Shown here piece by piece: positions 8,044 to 16,808 of a stretch of DNA of 64,000 nt. Where the stretch lies: the NCBI RefSeq assembly GCF_029210365.1, contig NZ_JARGES010000043.1:62001-126000 (forward strand), written 5' to 3'. This DNA comes from Mesorhizobium sp. YIM 152430. Its GTDB lineage: Bacteria; Pseudomonadota; Alphaproteobacteria; Rhizobiales; Rhizobiaceae. A model generated the notes under the pieces. The model had not been told where the DNA came from. It saw only the letters and a list, made by a program, of their open reading frames with translations, and did not search any database. The position numbers were made by a program, and so were the translations under genes. How positions within the stretch are numbered: the first letter of the stretch is position 1; each line of letters starts with the position of its first letter.

Positions 8044-8859
8044 ATGGCAGGACGGGGAAAGATTTTGCTGGGCGCGGTCGTGGCACTGGCGGCGAGCGTG
8101 TCGCTTGCAAAGGCGCAGCAATGCGGCAATGACGGTGCGGGCTTCGAGGCCTGGAAGGGCCAGTTCGTGCAGCGCGCGGCATCGAGCGGCATCGGACAGC
8201 GCGGCGTCGCGGCCTTGCAGGGCACGAGCTACGCGACGCGTACCATCGCGGCCGATCGCAAGCAGGGCGGCGGCTTCACGCTGACCCTCGACCAGTTCCT
8301 GGAACGGCGTGGCGGCAACGCCATCGTTTCGCGCGGCACCCAGTTGAAGCGGCAAAATGCCGATCTCCTCGCCCGCATCGAGCGAGTTTACGGCGTGCCC
8401 GCCGGTCCGCTGATGGCGATCTGGGGCATGGAGACCGGTTTCGGCGGCTTCCTCGGCAACGAGAACATCCTGTCCGCCGTCGCCACGCTCGCCTATGACT
8501 GCCGCCGTTCGGAATTCTTTTCCGGCCATCTGATCGGCGCGCTGCAACTCGTCGACCAGGGCAATCTCGACCCGGCCGCCAAGGGCGCGGCGCATGGCGA
8601 AATCGGCCAGACGCAGTTCCTGCCCGCCAATGTCGTGCGCTACGGCGTCGACGGCGATGGCGACGGTCGCATCGACCTGATCAACAGCCGCGCCGACGCG
8701 CTCGCCTCGACCGCGAACTTCCTGCGCGGCCATGGCTGGCGCGCGGGCGAGGGCTACCAGCCGGGCGAGCCGAATTTCGCGGCGATTCAGGGCTGGAACG
8801 CGGCCAGCGTCTATCAGCAGGCGATCGCCGTGCTCGGCCAGCGCATCGACGCGAACTGA
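8044..8859 (+). CDS. Lytic murein transglycosylase, MltB family (GH103/SLT_2)
   Basis: This enzyme cleaves the MurNAc-GlcNAc bond of peptidoglycan, forming 1,6-anhydro ends. The 271-residue protein has a signal peptide (MAGRGKILLGAVVALAASVSLAKA) and no lipobox, so it is probably soluble in the periplasm. The catalytic Glu is E130 in IWGMETGFGGFLGNEN. The downstream GEIGQTQFLPANVVRYGVDGDGDGRIDL and DALASTANFLRGHGW blocks are diagnostic. The C-terminal peptidoglycan-binding domain of some homologues is absent. The ATG at 8044 is chosen over earlier in-frame starts because AAAGG precedes it and the signal peptide starts there. Confidence 0.93.
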   Translation: MAGRGKILLGAVVALAASVSLAKAQQCGNDGAGFEAWKGQFVQRAASSGIGQRGVAALQGTSYATRTIAADRKQGGGFTLTLDQFLERRGGNAIVSRGTQLKRQNADLLARIERVYGVPAGPLMAIWGMETGFGGFLGNENILSAVATLAYDCRRSEFFSGHLIGALQLVDQGNLDPAAKGAAHGEIGQTQFLPANVVRYGVDGDGDGRIDLINSRADALASTANFLRGHGWRAGEGYQPGEPNFAAIQGWNAASVYQQAIAVLGQRIDAN

Positions 8860-8883
8860 GGCCGAACGGCCGGACATGAAAAA

Positions 8884-8899
8884 GGGGCCGCGCGGCCCC
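8884..8899. terminator. Bidirectional terminator between lytic transglycosylase and argG
   Basis: The perfect 16-base palindrome GGGGCCGCGCGGCCCC is flanked by an A-run on the left and TTTTTT on the right. It works as an intrinsic terminator for both convergent genes. Confidence 0.9.
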
Positions 8900-8926
8900 T
8901 TTTTTGTTGCCTGGACCGTCTCAGGT

Positions 8927-10150
8927 TCAGCCCTTGCGCTTCCTGGCCGCCAGCGTGCGCAGGCGCAGGGCGTTGAGGCGGATGAAGCCTTCGGCGTCCT
9001 TCTGGTCGTAGGCGCCGCGGTCGTCCTCGAAGGTGACGAGCGCGTCGGAATAGAGCGATTTTTGCGAGCGGCGGCCGGTGACGATGACGTTGCCCTTGTA
9101 GAGATTCAGGCGGACCTCGCCCTCGACGTCCTCCTGGCTCTTGTCGATCAGCGCCTGTAGCATCTCGCGCTCGGGCGAGAACCAGAAGCCGTTATAGATC
9201 AGCTCCGCATAGCGGGGCATGATGTCGTCCTTCAGATGCGCCGCGCCGCGGTCGAGCGTGATCGATTCAATCGCGCGATGCGCGGCGAGAAGGATCGTGC
9301 CGCCGGGCGTCTCGTAGACGCCGCGCGACTTCATGCCGACGAAGCGGTTCTCGACCAGATCGAGACGGCCGATGCCGTTGTCACGGCCGAGGTCGTTGAG
9401 GGCGGCGAAGAGGGTCGCCGGAGACATTTCCCTGCCGTCCAGCGCGACCGGGTCGCCCTTCTTGAAGGTGATGACGATGTCCGTCACCTTGTCCGGGGCG
9501 TCCATTGGCGAGATGGTGCGCTGGTGGACATATTCCGGCGGCTCCTGCCACGGATCCTCCAGCACCTTGCCCTCGGAAGACGAGTGCAGCAAATTCGCAT
9601 CGACCGAGAACGGCGCCTCGCCTTGTTTGTCCTTGGTCACCTGGATCTGGTGCTGTTCGGCGAAATTGATCAGGTCGGTGCGCGACTTGAAGGTCCAGTC
9701 GCGCCACGGCGCGATGACCTTGATGTCCGGGTTCAGCGCATAGGCGGAGAGCTCGAAGCGGACCTGGTCGTTGCCCTTGCCCGTCGCGCCGTGGGCGATG
9801 GCATCGGCGCCGGTTTCGGCCGCGATCTCGACCAGGCGCTTGGAGATCAGCGGTCGCGCGATCGAGGTTCCAAGAAGATAGGTGCCCTCATAGACGGCAT
9901 TGGCGCGGAACATCGGGAAGACGAAGTCGCGGATGAATTCCTCGCGCACGTCCTCGATATAGATCTGCTGGATGCCGAGCATCTCGGCCTTGCGGCGCGC
10001 CGGGTCCAGTTCTTCGCCCTGGCCGAGATCGGCGGTGAAGGTGACGACCTCCGCGCCCAGTTCCGTCTGGAGCCATTTCAGGATGATGGAGGTGTCGAGC
10101 CCGCCCGAATAGGCGAGCACGACCTTCTTCACGTCTTTCCACTTCGACAT
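8927..10150 (-). CDS. argG: Argininosuccinate synthase
   Basis: This enzyme joins citrulline and aspartate using ATP, the penultimate step of arginine synthesis. The 407-residue protein begins [21 protein letters not shown], with the ATP-pyrophosphatase loop at residues 13-21. [13 protein letters not shown], the tail [14 protein letters not shown] and the block [19 protein letters not shown] are family signatures. A longer frame to 10234 exists, but the ATG at 10150 gives the standard N-terminus. It is isolated here, not beside other arg genes, as is common in Rhizobiales. Confidence 0.97.
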   Translation of the reverse strand: MSKWKDVKKVVLAYSGGLDTSIILKWLQTELGAEVVTFTADLGQGEELDPARRKAEMLGIQQIYIEDVREEFIRDFVFPMFRANAVYEGTYLLGTSIARPLISKRLVEIAAETGADAIAHGATGKGNDQVRFELSAYALNPDIKVIAPWRDWTFKSRTDLINFAEQHQIQVTKDKQGEAPFSVDANLLHSSSEGKVLEDPWQEPPEYVHQRTISPMDAPDKVTDIVITFKKGDPVALDGREMSPATLFAALNDLGRDNGIGRLDLVENRFVGMKSRGVYETPGGTILLAAHRAIESITLDRGAAHLKDDIMPRYAELIYNGFWFSPEREMLQALIDKSQEDVEGEVRLNLYKGNVIVTGRRSQKSLYSDALVTFEDDRGAYDQKDAEGFIRLNALRLRTLAARKRKG

Positions 10151-10223
10151 TCGGGGACCTGCTTGAGATGAATTCCGATGCGGGCGGTAGCGCCCGTCCG
10201 GTCGCTCTTTTAGCAGGAATGTC

Positions 10224-10246
10224 GGGCCGGACAAGGCATCCGGCCC
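10224..10246 (-). terminator. Hairpin after the TRAP operon
   Basis: Perfect 8-bp stem GGGCCGGA / TCCGGCCC with a 7-base loop, just past the stop of the small membrane protein gene that ends the TRAP operon. The minus strand has no T-run behind it, so it may be an RNA-processing or stabilising hairpin rather than a true terminator. Confidence 0.45.
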
Positions 10247-10252
10247 GCCGCG

Positions 10253-10444
10253 TCAGTCGAGCGCGCGCGTTCGCCGCGAGCGGGTGCCGCGCCTAGCCGT
10301 CTCGAACAGGTCGTAGAGAACGGCCACGATGCCGAGCCCGATGACGATTGCGAGGTCGAGCCGCGGCACCTTCCACAAGATGACCGCGAAGAAGGCGACG
10401 AACCCGATCAGGGCGAGCGGCGGAGCCAGTCTGGCGGCAAGCAT
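10253..10444 (-). CDS. Small two-helix membrane protein in TRAP operon
   Basis: A 63-residue protein with two hydrophobic helices (about residues 5-25 and 30-47), a short basic linker and a strongly basic tail (RRGTRSRRTRALD) that should face the cytoplasm. It follows dctM by 15 bases on the same strand, so it is probably co-transcribed with the transporter. It is too short for any known TRAP subunit. I do not recognise the family; it might stabilise the transporter or be unrelated. Confidence 0.7.
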   Translation of the reverse strand: MLAARLAPPLALIGFVAFFAVILWKVPRLDLAIVIGLGIVAVLYDLFETARRGTRSRRTRALD

Positions 10445-10459
10445 CGAATGCGTCCTTTG

Positions 10460-11878
10460 CTATCGCCCGTAGATCGCCTGGGGCAGCCAGTAGACGATCT
10501 GCGGGAAGGTGTAGAGCAGCGCCATGGTGATGAAGACCATGCCCACATAGGGCAGCGAGCCTGCGAAGATCTGCGTCAGGCGGACCTCCGGCGGCGCGAT
10601 GCCCTTGAGGTAATAGGCCGACATCGCCATCGGCGGCGTCAGGAACGAGGTCTGGAGGTTGAGCGCGATCAGGATGCCGAAAAACAGCGGATCGATCTCG
10701 AAGATCACCAGGAGCGGCAAAAAGATCGGCACGAAGATGATGATGATCTCCGACCATTCGAGCGGCCAGCCGAGCAGGAAGATGATGAACTGGGCCAGGA
10801 TCAGGAACTGGAAGGGTGTCAGATCCATGCCGACGACGAAGTCGCGCACCACATGCTCGCCGCCGAGATAGGAGAACACCGACGCGAAGACCCAGGAGCC
10901 GACGAACAGCCAGCAGACCATCGCGGTCGTGCGCACGCTCAGATAGACCGATTCGCGCAGGCGCCGCCAGGTCAGAGCGCGATAGGCGATTGCAAGGACC
11001 AGTCCGCCCAGCGCGCCGATCGCGGCTGCCTCCGACGGCGTCGCCAGACCGAACAGGATCGCCCCGAGGACCGACATGATGAGAATGGCGAGCGGGAAGA
11101 AGGAGGTGAGCATCATCCACATGAGCCGGGCGAACGGGATCGGCTCCTCGGGTTCGACCGGCTTCGGCGCAAGGTTCGGCTGCATCATAGCGCGAACGAT
11201 GATGTAGACGAGATACATGCCCGCGAGCAGGAATCCGGGAAGAAGCGCCCCGGCATAAAGTCGCACGATCGAGGTGCCCGATGCCGCCGCATAGACGATC
11301 AGCATGATCGAGGGCGGGATCAGGATGCCGAGCGTGCCGCCGGCACAGATGACGCCCGAGGCGAAGCTGGTGTCGTAGCGCGCCTTCATCATCGCCGGAA
11401 AGGCGAGCAGGCCCATCAGCGTGACGACGGCGCCGACGATGCCGGTGGCCGTGGCGAAAAGCGCGCAGGTGATGAGCGCGGCGACCGCCATCGAACCGGG
11501 AAGGCGGCGCGAGGCGATGCTCAGCGTTTCGAACAGGCGGTCGACGATGTTGGCGCGCTCGACGATGTAGCCCATGAACAGGAACAGCGGGATCGCGGTC
11601 AGGACGTCGTTCGCCATCACCGAATAGGTCTGGTTGACGAAGAGATCGAAGATGCGGTTGTTGAAGAAGCCGCCGATCCAGGACTGCCACAGATCGAAGG
11701 ACGAAACGTCCTGGTCGAGCATCCGGTTATACGGCGCCCACATGCGGTTGGCGTCGAAATAGGCGTAGTAGCCGAAGGCGATCGCCAGCGCCATCAGCGT
11801 GAAGGCGATCGGAAACCCCAGCATGATGACGAAGATGAACAGCCCGAGCATCACCAGGGCAATGACGGGATCGCTCAT
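10460..11878 (-). CDS. dctM: TRAP transporter large permease (DctM family)
   Basis: The channel-forming subunit of a tripartite ATP-independent periplasmic transporter that uses the sodium gradient to import an organic acid or related solute. It has 472 residues and about 12-13 hydrophobic helices. It begins MSDPVIALVMLGLFIFVIMLGFPIAFTLM and contains GTLGILIPPSIMLIVYA, the DctM signature. The frame is open upstream to 11998, but the ATG at 11878 overlaps the dctQ stop by four bases (ATGA), which fixes the start. Confidence 0.94.
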   Translation of the reverse strand: MSDPVIALVMLGLFIFVIMLGFPIAFTLMALAIAFGYYAYFDANRMWAPYNRMLDQDVSSFDLWQSWIGGFFNNRIFDLFVNQTYSVMANDVLTAIPLFLFMGYIVERANIVDRLFETLSIASRRLPGSMAVAALITCALFATATGIVGAVVTLMGLLAFPAMMKARYDTSFASGVICAGGTLGILIPPSIMLIVYAAASGTSIVRLYAGALLPGFLLAGMYLVYIIVRAMMQPNLAPKPVEPEEPIPFARLMWMMLTSFFPLAILIMSVLGAILFGLATPSEAAAIGALGGLVLAIAYRALTWRRLRESVYLSVRTTAMVCWLFVGSWVFASVFSYLGGEHVVRDFVVGMDLTPFQFLILAQFIIFLLGWPLEWSEIIIIFVPIFLPLLVIFEIDPLFFGILIALNLQTSFLTPPMAMSAYYLKGIAPPEVRLTQIFAGSLPYVGMVFITMALLYTFPQIVYWLPQAIYGR

Positions 11879-12495
11879 TGGCGGGGCTCCTCGGGCGTGA
11901 CGACGTCGACGGCTTCGCTGCCGTGCTGAAGGACCGGCGCATTCTCGCGCAGCATGATGGTTTCGAGTTCCTCGACATCGGGCGCGGGCTGCGGCCATTC
12001 GTTCGTGCGCATGGTGACGAGGCAGCGGCAGACCTGCGCGATGCCCTGGATCAGAAGCAGGGCTCCCGCGGCGACGATGATTGTCTTGAACTGGTAGATG
12101 GGCATTCCGGCCGGGCTCATGGTGCTGACTTCCATGAAACCCCAGGAGCGGCTGGCATATTTCCAGCCGGAGATGACCAGCGCCAGAACGCCCGGAAAGA
12201 AGAAGAAGAAATAGAGGACGAACTCGACCTTGGCCTGCGTACGCGGCTGCCAGAGCCGGTAGATGAAGTCGCCGCGCACATGTCCGTTACGTGACAGCGT
12301 ATAGGCGCCCGCCATCATGAACATGGTGCCGTACATCATGTAGCTGAGGTCGAAGGCCCAGGGGGTCGGAGCGCGAAACGCGTAGCGGACGAGAACCTCG
12401 TAGCCGACGCCGAGAGCCATGATGACGATGCACCACGCGAAGACCTTGCCGAACCACGCCGACAACTCGTCGGCGAATGCGATGAAGCGGAGCAT
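11875..12495 (-). CDS. dctQ: TRAP transporter small permease (DctQ family)
   Basis: A 206-residue membrane subunit with four predicted helices. It pairs with DctM in the inner membrane and docks the periplasmic binding protein. ALGVGYEVLVRYAFRAPTPWAFDLSYMMYGTMFMMAGAYTL is the family hallmark. A hydrophilic C-terminal tail of about 45 residues (TNEWPQPAPDVEELETIML...) is longer than usual for the family. It lies between dctP and dctM, and a stable hairpin separates it from dctP. Confidence 0.92.
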   Translation of the reverse strand: MLRFIAFADELSAWFGKVFAWCIVIMALGVGYEVLVRYAFRAPTPWAFDLSYMMYGTMFMMAGAYTLSRNGHVRGDFIYRLWQPRTQAKVEFVLYFFFFFPGVLALVISGWKYASRSWGFMEVSTMSPAGMPIYQFKTIIVAAGALLLIQGIAQVCRCLVTMRTNEWPQPAPDVEELETIMLRENAPVLQHGSEAVDVVTPEEPRQ

Positions 12496-12522
12496 GTACT
12501 GCCAATCCCGATTACAGATAAA

Positions 12523-12551
12523 GTCCGGCCCCTGACGAACAGGAGCCGGAC
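12523..12551 (-). terminator. Intercistronic hairpin between dctP and dctQ
   Basis: GTCCGGC and GCCGGAC arms with an inner CCTG/CAGG extension and a 5-base loop. On the minus strand it is followed by a short T-rich stretch (TTTATCTG). It probably attenuates transcription or protects the dctP mRNA, so that more binding protein than permease is made. Confidence 0.6.
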
Positions 12552-12574
12552 GCAGAGCGCGCGGGGCTTGACCC

Positions 12575-13711
12575 TTAGCCTTCCATCTTCAGCTTGCCGG
12601 GGAAGTAATGCTCATAGGCAAGCGCCAGATCGGCGGAGTTCATCAGTTCGTAGAAGGTGACACGTTCGACCCATTCGCGCTGGCTGTCGAGCACCTTCTT
12701 CATGTAGGGGTCGGCCTCGAGCGTGGGGATGATCTTGTCCCAGGCATCGAGCTGCGCGGCGAGAATCTCCTGCGAGGTGCGATGCACGGTCACGCCATGC
12801 TCTTCCTGCAACTTGACCAGATCGGCCGAATAATTGTCGAGCGCGAGCGCCGTGTTGGCCGTACTCGCGGCCTCGACGCCATATTCGAGAATGGCCTTCA
12901 GGTCGTCGTCCAGCCCGTCGAAGACGTCGCGGTTGAACATGAATTCGAAGGATTCGCTCGCCTGATGGTAGGATGACAGGATGTAGTGCTTGGCGACATC
13001 CTGCGAGCCGAAGCGAAGATCCGACGATGGATTGTTGAACTCGAAGGCGTCGATGACGCCGCGCTCCATCGCCGGCACGATTTCGCCGCCCGGAAGCTGG
13101 GCGACGCTCATGCCCATTTCCTGGAGAAGGTCGGCGGCAAGACCGACGGTGCGATACTTGAAGCCGTTGATGTCCGCGACCGTTGTGACGGGCTCCTTGA
13201 ACCAGCCGAAAGGCTGGGCCGGCATCGGGAAGCCGTAGAAGCTGACGACGTTGAGGCCCATGATGTCCTGGGTCAGTTCCTCGTAAAGCTCCTTGCCGCC
13301 GCCCTGGTGGAACCAGGCGAGCATGGTCGTGGCGCTGCCGCCGAAGACGGGGCCGGTGCCGAACAGCGAGGCCGCTTTGTGCTTGCCGTACCAGTAGACC
13401 GGGACGGTGTGGGTGGCGTCGATGATGCCGTCATTGACGGCGTCGAGCACCTGGAAGGCGCCGACGACGGCGCCGGCCGGCAGGAGCTCGAACTGGATGC
13501 GCCCCCCCGACATCTTCTCGACGCGCTCGATATATTGCCGTGCGAAATCCATCCAGATGTCGGACGAGGGCCACGACGTCTGCATCTTGATCGTGACGGG
13601 CGCCTGCGCCAGAACGGCGGGCGCGGCCAATGCGCCGGCCGCCGTTGCGCCGACGACCGTGGTTGCACCGGCGCCGAGGAACTTGCGACGCGAAAGCGAT
13701 TTGTTTTCCAT
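12575..13711 (-). CDS. dctP: TRAP transporter substrate-binding protein (DctP family)
   Basis: A 378-residue periplasmic solute receptor. The N-terminus has a twin-arginine signal (SRRKFLGAGATTVVG...ALAAPAVLA), so it is probably exported folded. The mature part starts VTIKMQTSWP and contains the GFKYRTVGLAADLLQEMGMSVAQLPGGEIVPAMERGVIDAFEFNNPSSD region of the TakP-like subgroup, which bind 2-oxo acids and related carboxylates. The ligand here cannot be deduced. It is the first gene of dctP-dctQ-dctM-small protein. Its homologues often form dimers. Confidence 0.93.
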   Translation of the reverse strand: MENKSLSRRKFLGAGATTVVGATAAGALAAPAVLAQAPVTIKMQTSWPSSDIWMDFARQYIERVEKMSGGRIQFELLPAGAVVGAFQVLDAVNDGIIDATHTVPVYWYGKHKAASLFGTGPVFGGSATTMLAWFHQGGGKELYEELTQDIMGLNVVSFYGFPMPAQPFGWFKEPVTTVADINGFKYRTVGLAADLLQEMGMSVAQLPGGEIVPAMERGVIDAFEFNNPSSDLRFGSQDVAKHYILSSYHQASESFEFMFNRDVFDGLDDDLKAILEYGVEAASTANTALALDNYSADLVKLQEEHGVTVHRTSQEILAAQLDAWDKIIPTLEADPYMKKVLDSQREWVERVTFYELMNSADLALAYEHYFPGKLKMEG

Positions 13712-13764
13712 GATTGGTCTCCTCCCAAAGACAGCGCCGGCATTTCTCGCCGGCCCTGCCGGGG

Positions 13765-13792
13765 AGGATAGCTATTACGTTAACTAACGCAA
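13765..13792 (-). promoter_or_regulatory. Candidate promoter and operator of the TRAP operon
   Basis: On the minus strand TTGCGT and TATCCT are spaced 16 bases apart, a plausible sigma-70 promoter about 53 bases before dctP. The spacer contains the inverted repeat CGTTA-AC-TAACG (13778-13789), a position where a repressor would block RNA polymerase. The sequence resembles operators of GntR-type regulators only in general form. Confidence 0.4.
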
Positions 13793-13872
13793 GCGGGTGG
13801 CGCCCGTTGTGTTCCATCTACGACTAATGGCTAATATGAGCCGACCCGTCTTTCCGTGTCTGGATCACCTCC

Positions 13873-14517
13873 ATGGACTTCCTGCCGACCACCGCCACCC
13901 TTCTCCAGTTCGCCGTCGCCACGATCGTGATCGCGATCACGCCGGGGCCGGACATGACGCTGTTCGTCGGCCGTGCGCTGTCCGAGGGGCGTTCGGCGGG
14001 CTTTGCCTGCATGATCGGCGCGATGACCGGGATCGTCATCCACACGGCGCTGGTCGCGCTCGGCCTGTCGGCGCTGATCGTCGCCTCGCCGCAGGCGTTC
14101 TTCGTCCTGAAGCTCGTCGGCGCGCTCTATCTCGTCTGGCTCGCCTACCAGGCGATCCGCCACGGCTCGGCCTTCTCGCCGGACATGGGAGAGGTCCGCG
14201 CAAGACGCTCGTTCTTCGCCAACTGGGCCACGGGGCTCGGGATCAATCTCTTGAACCCGAAGATCATCCTGTTCTTCATGACCTTCCTGCCGCAATTCGT
14301 CTCGGCGTCGGACCCGGATGCGCCGGCCAAGCTGTTCTTTCTGGGCGCGCTCTTCATTCCGCTATCGCTACCGATCACCGTGCCGATGGTGATCGCGGCC
14401 GACAGGTTCTCGGCGCTGCTGAAGCGCTCGCCGCGGGTGACGCGCATCATCGATTATGTGTTCGCAGGGGTATTTTCGGCCTTCGCGTTGCGCATCCTCA
14501 TGACGCAGGCGCGGTAG
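13873..14517 (+). CDS. LysE/RhtB-family translocator
   Basis: A 214-residue inner-membrane exporter with six predicted helices, of the family that exports amino acids such as lysine, threonine or homoserine lactone. The hallmark TPGPDMTLFVGRALSEGRSAGFACMIGAMTGIVIHTALVALGLSALI spans helices 1-2, and GLGINLLNPKIILFFMTFLPQFV lies in the centre. The substrate is unknown. It is divergent from dctP across 161 bases and overlaps the end of the minus-strand gene 14498-14929 by 20 bases. Confidence 0.92.
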   Translation: MDFLPTTATLLQFAVATIVIAITPGPDMTLFVGRALSEGRSAGFACMIGAMTGIVIHTALVALGLSALIVASPQAFFVLKLVGALYLVWLAYQAIRHGSAFSPDMGEVRARRSFFANWATGLGINLLNPKIILFFMTFLPQFVSASDPDAPAKLFFLGALFIPLSLPITVPMVIAADRFSALLKRSPRVTRIIDYVFAGVFSAFALRILMTQAR

Positions 14518-14929
14518 GCTCGTCGCGCCAGCGGCCCGCATTGCGTCCGGCGACCAGCCAATAGGCGAAAGCTCCCAACGCACCGGCCACCGAGAACAGG
14601 ATCGCCATTGCCGCACCATCCCCCGAGGCGCGGGGGCCGAAGACGATCAGCAGACCGATCGGCGCGGGTATGAAGGCGCCTGTCGCGACATGGACGAGCC
14701 AGTGCCGCCACCGTCGCCACTCCGCCAGGATGACGAAATTCAGGGCGGGAATGAGGGCATATGCGGCAAGGATCAGGAGGATCGTCGTCACTCGATCGGC
14801 CAGACCGTGCCTCAACCGAGTGAACTCGCCGGCGAGAAGCGCTCCCAGCAAAGCGGGAAGAAGAAGCGTCGCTCCGGCGGTAAGGAATGCGAGGGCGAGC
14901 CCCGTCACGATCGTGACGGTGCGGCTCAC
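14498..14929 (-). CDS. Four-helix membrane protein, paralogue of its upstream neighbour
   Basis: A 143-residue membrane protein with four predicted helices and a C-terminal YWLVAGRNAGRWRDE motif. The upstream gene encodes a protein of the same size and topology ending YWAIAGRNAGMWRGD, so the two are tandem paralogues. The GTG at 14929 overlaps the upstream stop by four bases (GTGA), which supports this start over an ATG at 14989. The function is unknown. The 3' end overlaps the LysE gene on the opposite strand by 20 bases. Confidence 0.75.
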   Translation of the reverse strand: MSRTVTIVTGLALAFLTAGATLLLPALLGALLAGEFTRLRHGLADRVTTILLILAAYALIPALNFVILAEWRRWRHWLVHVATGAFIPAPIGLLIVFGPRASGDGAAMAILFSVAGALGAFAYWLVAGRNAGRWRDEPTAPAS

Positions 14930-15390
14930 GATGGAGCCCGGCCGGCGTCGCCTCTCCACATTCCCGCATTGCGTCCGGCAATCGCCCAATAGGCGATGCC
15001 GCCGACGAGACCGGCGGCGAGCGTCAAAAGCATCAGGCCGGTATCGGTCGCGGCTGCGGGAGCGTCGAGCGCCGCAGCCATCTGCCAGCCGGCATAAAGC
15101 GCCACCGGTGCGCCGGCGAGCGCGTGGGCGAGCCAGGATCGCCAGCCGATGAGTTCGGCGGCGACCGCCACCAGCAGGAAGGCACCGAAGGACAGATTGG
15201 CGATGATCAGGGCGAAGAACGGCACGGTGACGAAGAGCGTCGGCCGCGCGGCCTCTGAGAATTCAGGGATGACCGCGACGACGGTCGAGGCGAAGAGAAG
15301 GTTGAGAAACAGGCTGGCGGCCAGGCAGGCGACGACGAAGCCGGCAAGGATCGCGACGAAGCGGACCAGATAGGTGACGAGGCGGTCCAT
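14926..15390 (-). CDS. Four-helix membrane protein, first of two tandem paralogues
   Basis: A 154-residue protein with helices near residues 8-32, 50-80, 90-110 and 120-140. The WRSWLAHALAGAPVALYAGW segment corresponds to WRHWLVHVATGAFIPAPIGL in the downstream paralogue, and both end in a GRNAGxWR motif. The ATG at 15390 lies 11 bases after the rlmN stop, so rlmN and the pair are probably one operon. I do not recognise a function. Analogous small membrane proteins follow rlmN in other Rhizobiales as far as I recall. Confidence 0.78.
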   Translation of the reverse strand: MDRLVTYLVRFVAILAGFVVACLAASLFLNLLFASTVVAVIPEFSEAARPTLFVTVPFFALIIANLSFGAFLLVAVAAELIGWRSWLAHALAGAPVALYAGWQMAAALDAPAAATDTGLMLLTLAAGLVGGIAYWAIAGRNAGMWRGDAGRAPS

Positions 15391-15401
15391 CCTCGCCGGG
15401 C

Positions 15402-16625
15402 CTATTCGCCGTGGCCGGCGATCATCATAGCCTCGAGCGCCAGGCGCTCCGACTTCTTCATGCGCTCGGATTCGGATTTCAACTGGCCGCAGGCGGCGAG
15501 GATGTCGCGGCCGCGCGGGGTGCGGATTGGCGAGGCGTAGCCGGCGGCATTGACGTAGTCGGCGAATTTCTCGATCTGCTCCCAGTCCGAGCACTGGTAG
15601 TTCGAGCCCGGCCACGGATTGAACGGGATCAGATTGATCTTGGCCGGAATGCCGCGCAGCAGCTTCACCAGCGCCTTGGCGTCGTCCATCGAATCGTTGA
15701 TGTCCTTGAGCATTACATATTCGAAGGTGATGCGCCGCGCGTTCGACAGGCCGGGATAGTCGCGGCACGCCTGGATCAACTGCTCGAGCGGGTATTTCTT
15801 GTTGATCGGCACCAGCAGGTCGCGCAGGTCGTCGTTGACGGCGTGGAGCGAGATCGCCAGCATGACGCCGAGCTCGTCACCGGTTCGGTAGATTTCCGGC
15901 ACGACGCCGGAGGTGGAGAGCGTGATGCGGCGCTTGGACAGGGAGAGCCCGTCGCCGTCGGAGGCGATCAGCAGCGCCTTCTTCACCTCCTCGAAATTGT
16001 AGAGCGGCTCGCCCATGCCCATCATGACGATGTTGGTGATCTTGCGCCCTTCCGCCGGCACGATCGCGCCGTCCGGCGTATCGCGGTCGGGAAAATCGCC
16101 GAGCCGGTCGCGCGCAGTCATCAACTGGGCGAGGATTTCCTCGGCCGTCAGGTTGCGCACCAGCTTCTGCGTGCCGGTATGGCAGAAGGTGCAGGTCAGG
16201 GTGCAGCCGACCTGGCTCGAAATGCACAGCGTCCCGCGCCCTTCCTCGGGAATGTAGACGGTCTCGATCTCGACCGGGCGGCCGGCACCGCGCGGCGGGA
16301 AGCGGAACAGCCATTTGCGCGTGCCGTCCTCGGAGATCTGTTCCTCGACGATCTCCGGCCGGGCGATGGTGAAGGTTTCGGCCAGCTTGCCGCGCAGCTC
16401 CTTGGAGATGTTGAACATATGGGCGAAATCGGAGACGCCGCGCACATAGAGCCAGTGCCAGAGCTGCTGGACGCGCATCCTGCGCTGCTTTTCGGGAATG
16501 CCGATCACGCCCAGCGCCTCGGCCATCTCGGCCCGCGACATGCCGATCAGCGACGGCTTTTCCGCGCTCTTCGGGCGAAGGGCGGCGCGGGTCGCAGGTT
16601 CGGTCAGGTCGAGCGTCAGGGTCAT
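15402..16625 (-). CDS. rlmN: 23S rRNA/tRNA adenine-C2 methyltransferase
   Basis: A radical-SAM enzyme that methylates C2 of A2503 in 23S rRNA and A37 in some tRNAs. It has 407 residues. The iron-sulfur cysteines are C141, C145 and C148 in [26 protein letters not shown], the [12 protein letters not shown] region and AISLHAVND are signature blocks. A C-terminal Cys in LAACGQL matches the conserved mechanistic Cys that becomes transiently methylated. It is the first gene of a probable operon with two membrane proteins. Confidence 0.97.
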   Translation of the reverse strand: MTLTLDLTEPATRAALRPKSAEKPSLIGMSRAEMAEALGVIGIPEKQRRMRVQQLWHWLYVRGVSDFAHMFNISKELRGKLAETFTIARPEIVEEQISEDGTRKWLFRFPPRGAGRPVEIETVYIPEEGRGTLCISSQVGCTLTCTFCHTGTQKLVRNLTAEEILAQLMTARDRLGDFPDRDTPDGAIVPAEGRKITNIVMMGMGEPLYNFEEVKKALLIASDGDGLSLSKRRITLSTSGVVPEIYRTGDELGVMLAISLHAVNDDLRDLLVPINKKYPLEQLIQACRDYPGLSNARRITFEYVMLKDINDSMDDAKALVKLLRGIPAKINLIPFNPWPGSNYQCSDWEQIEKFADYVNAAGYASPIRTPRGRDILAACGQLKSESERMKKSERLALEAMMIAGHGE

Positions 16626-16760
16626 CGTCCAGCATTCTTGAAATGTCGCGCATGGGTCGTCGCGGAAGTCCGCGAAACGCCCGCTTCTAACACGAACGGG
16701 CGCGCGCCGCTATTTTCGCGGTCGAGGCACTCACATAGGCGACGCTGCCGCAAATGAAAA

Positions 16761-16782
16761 GGCCGGGGCTCGCGCCCCGGCC
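16761..16782 (-). terminator. Rho-independent terminator of ialB
   Basis: Perfect 9-bp stem GGCCGGGGC / GCCCCGGCC with a 4-base loop. On the minus strand it is followed by TTTTCATTT. It lies 26 bases past the stop of the IalB gene. Confidence 0.85.
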
Positions 16783-16808
16783 GATTCGAAGATCGCGGCT
16801 GCGGGAAC

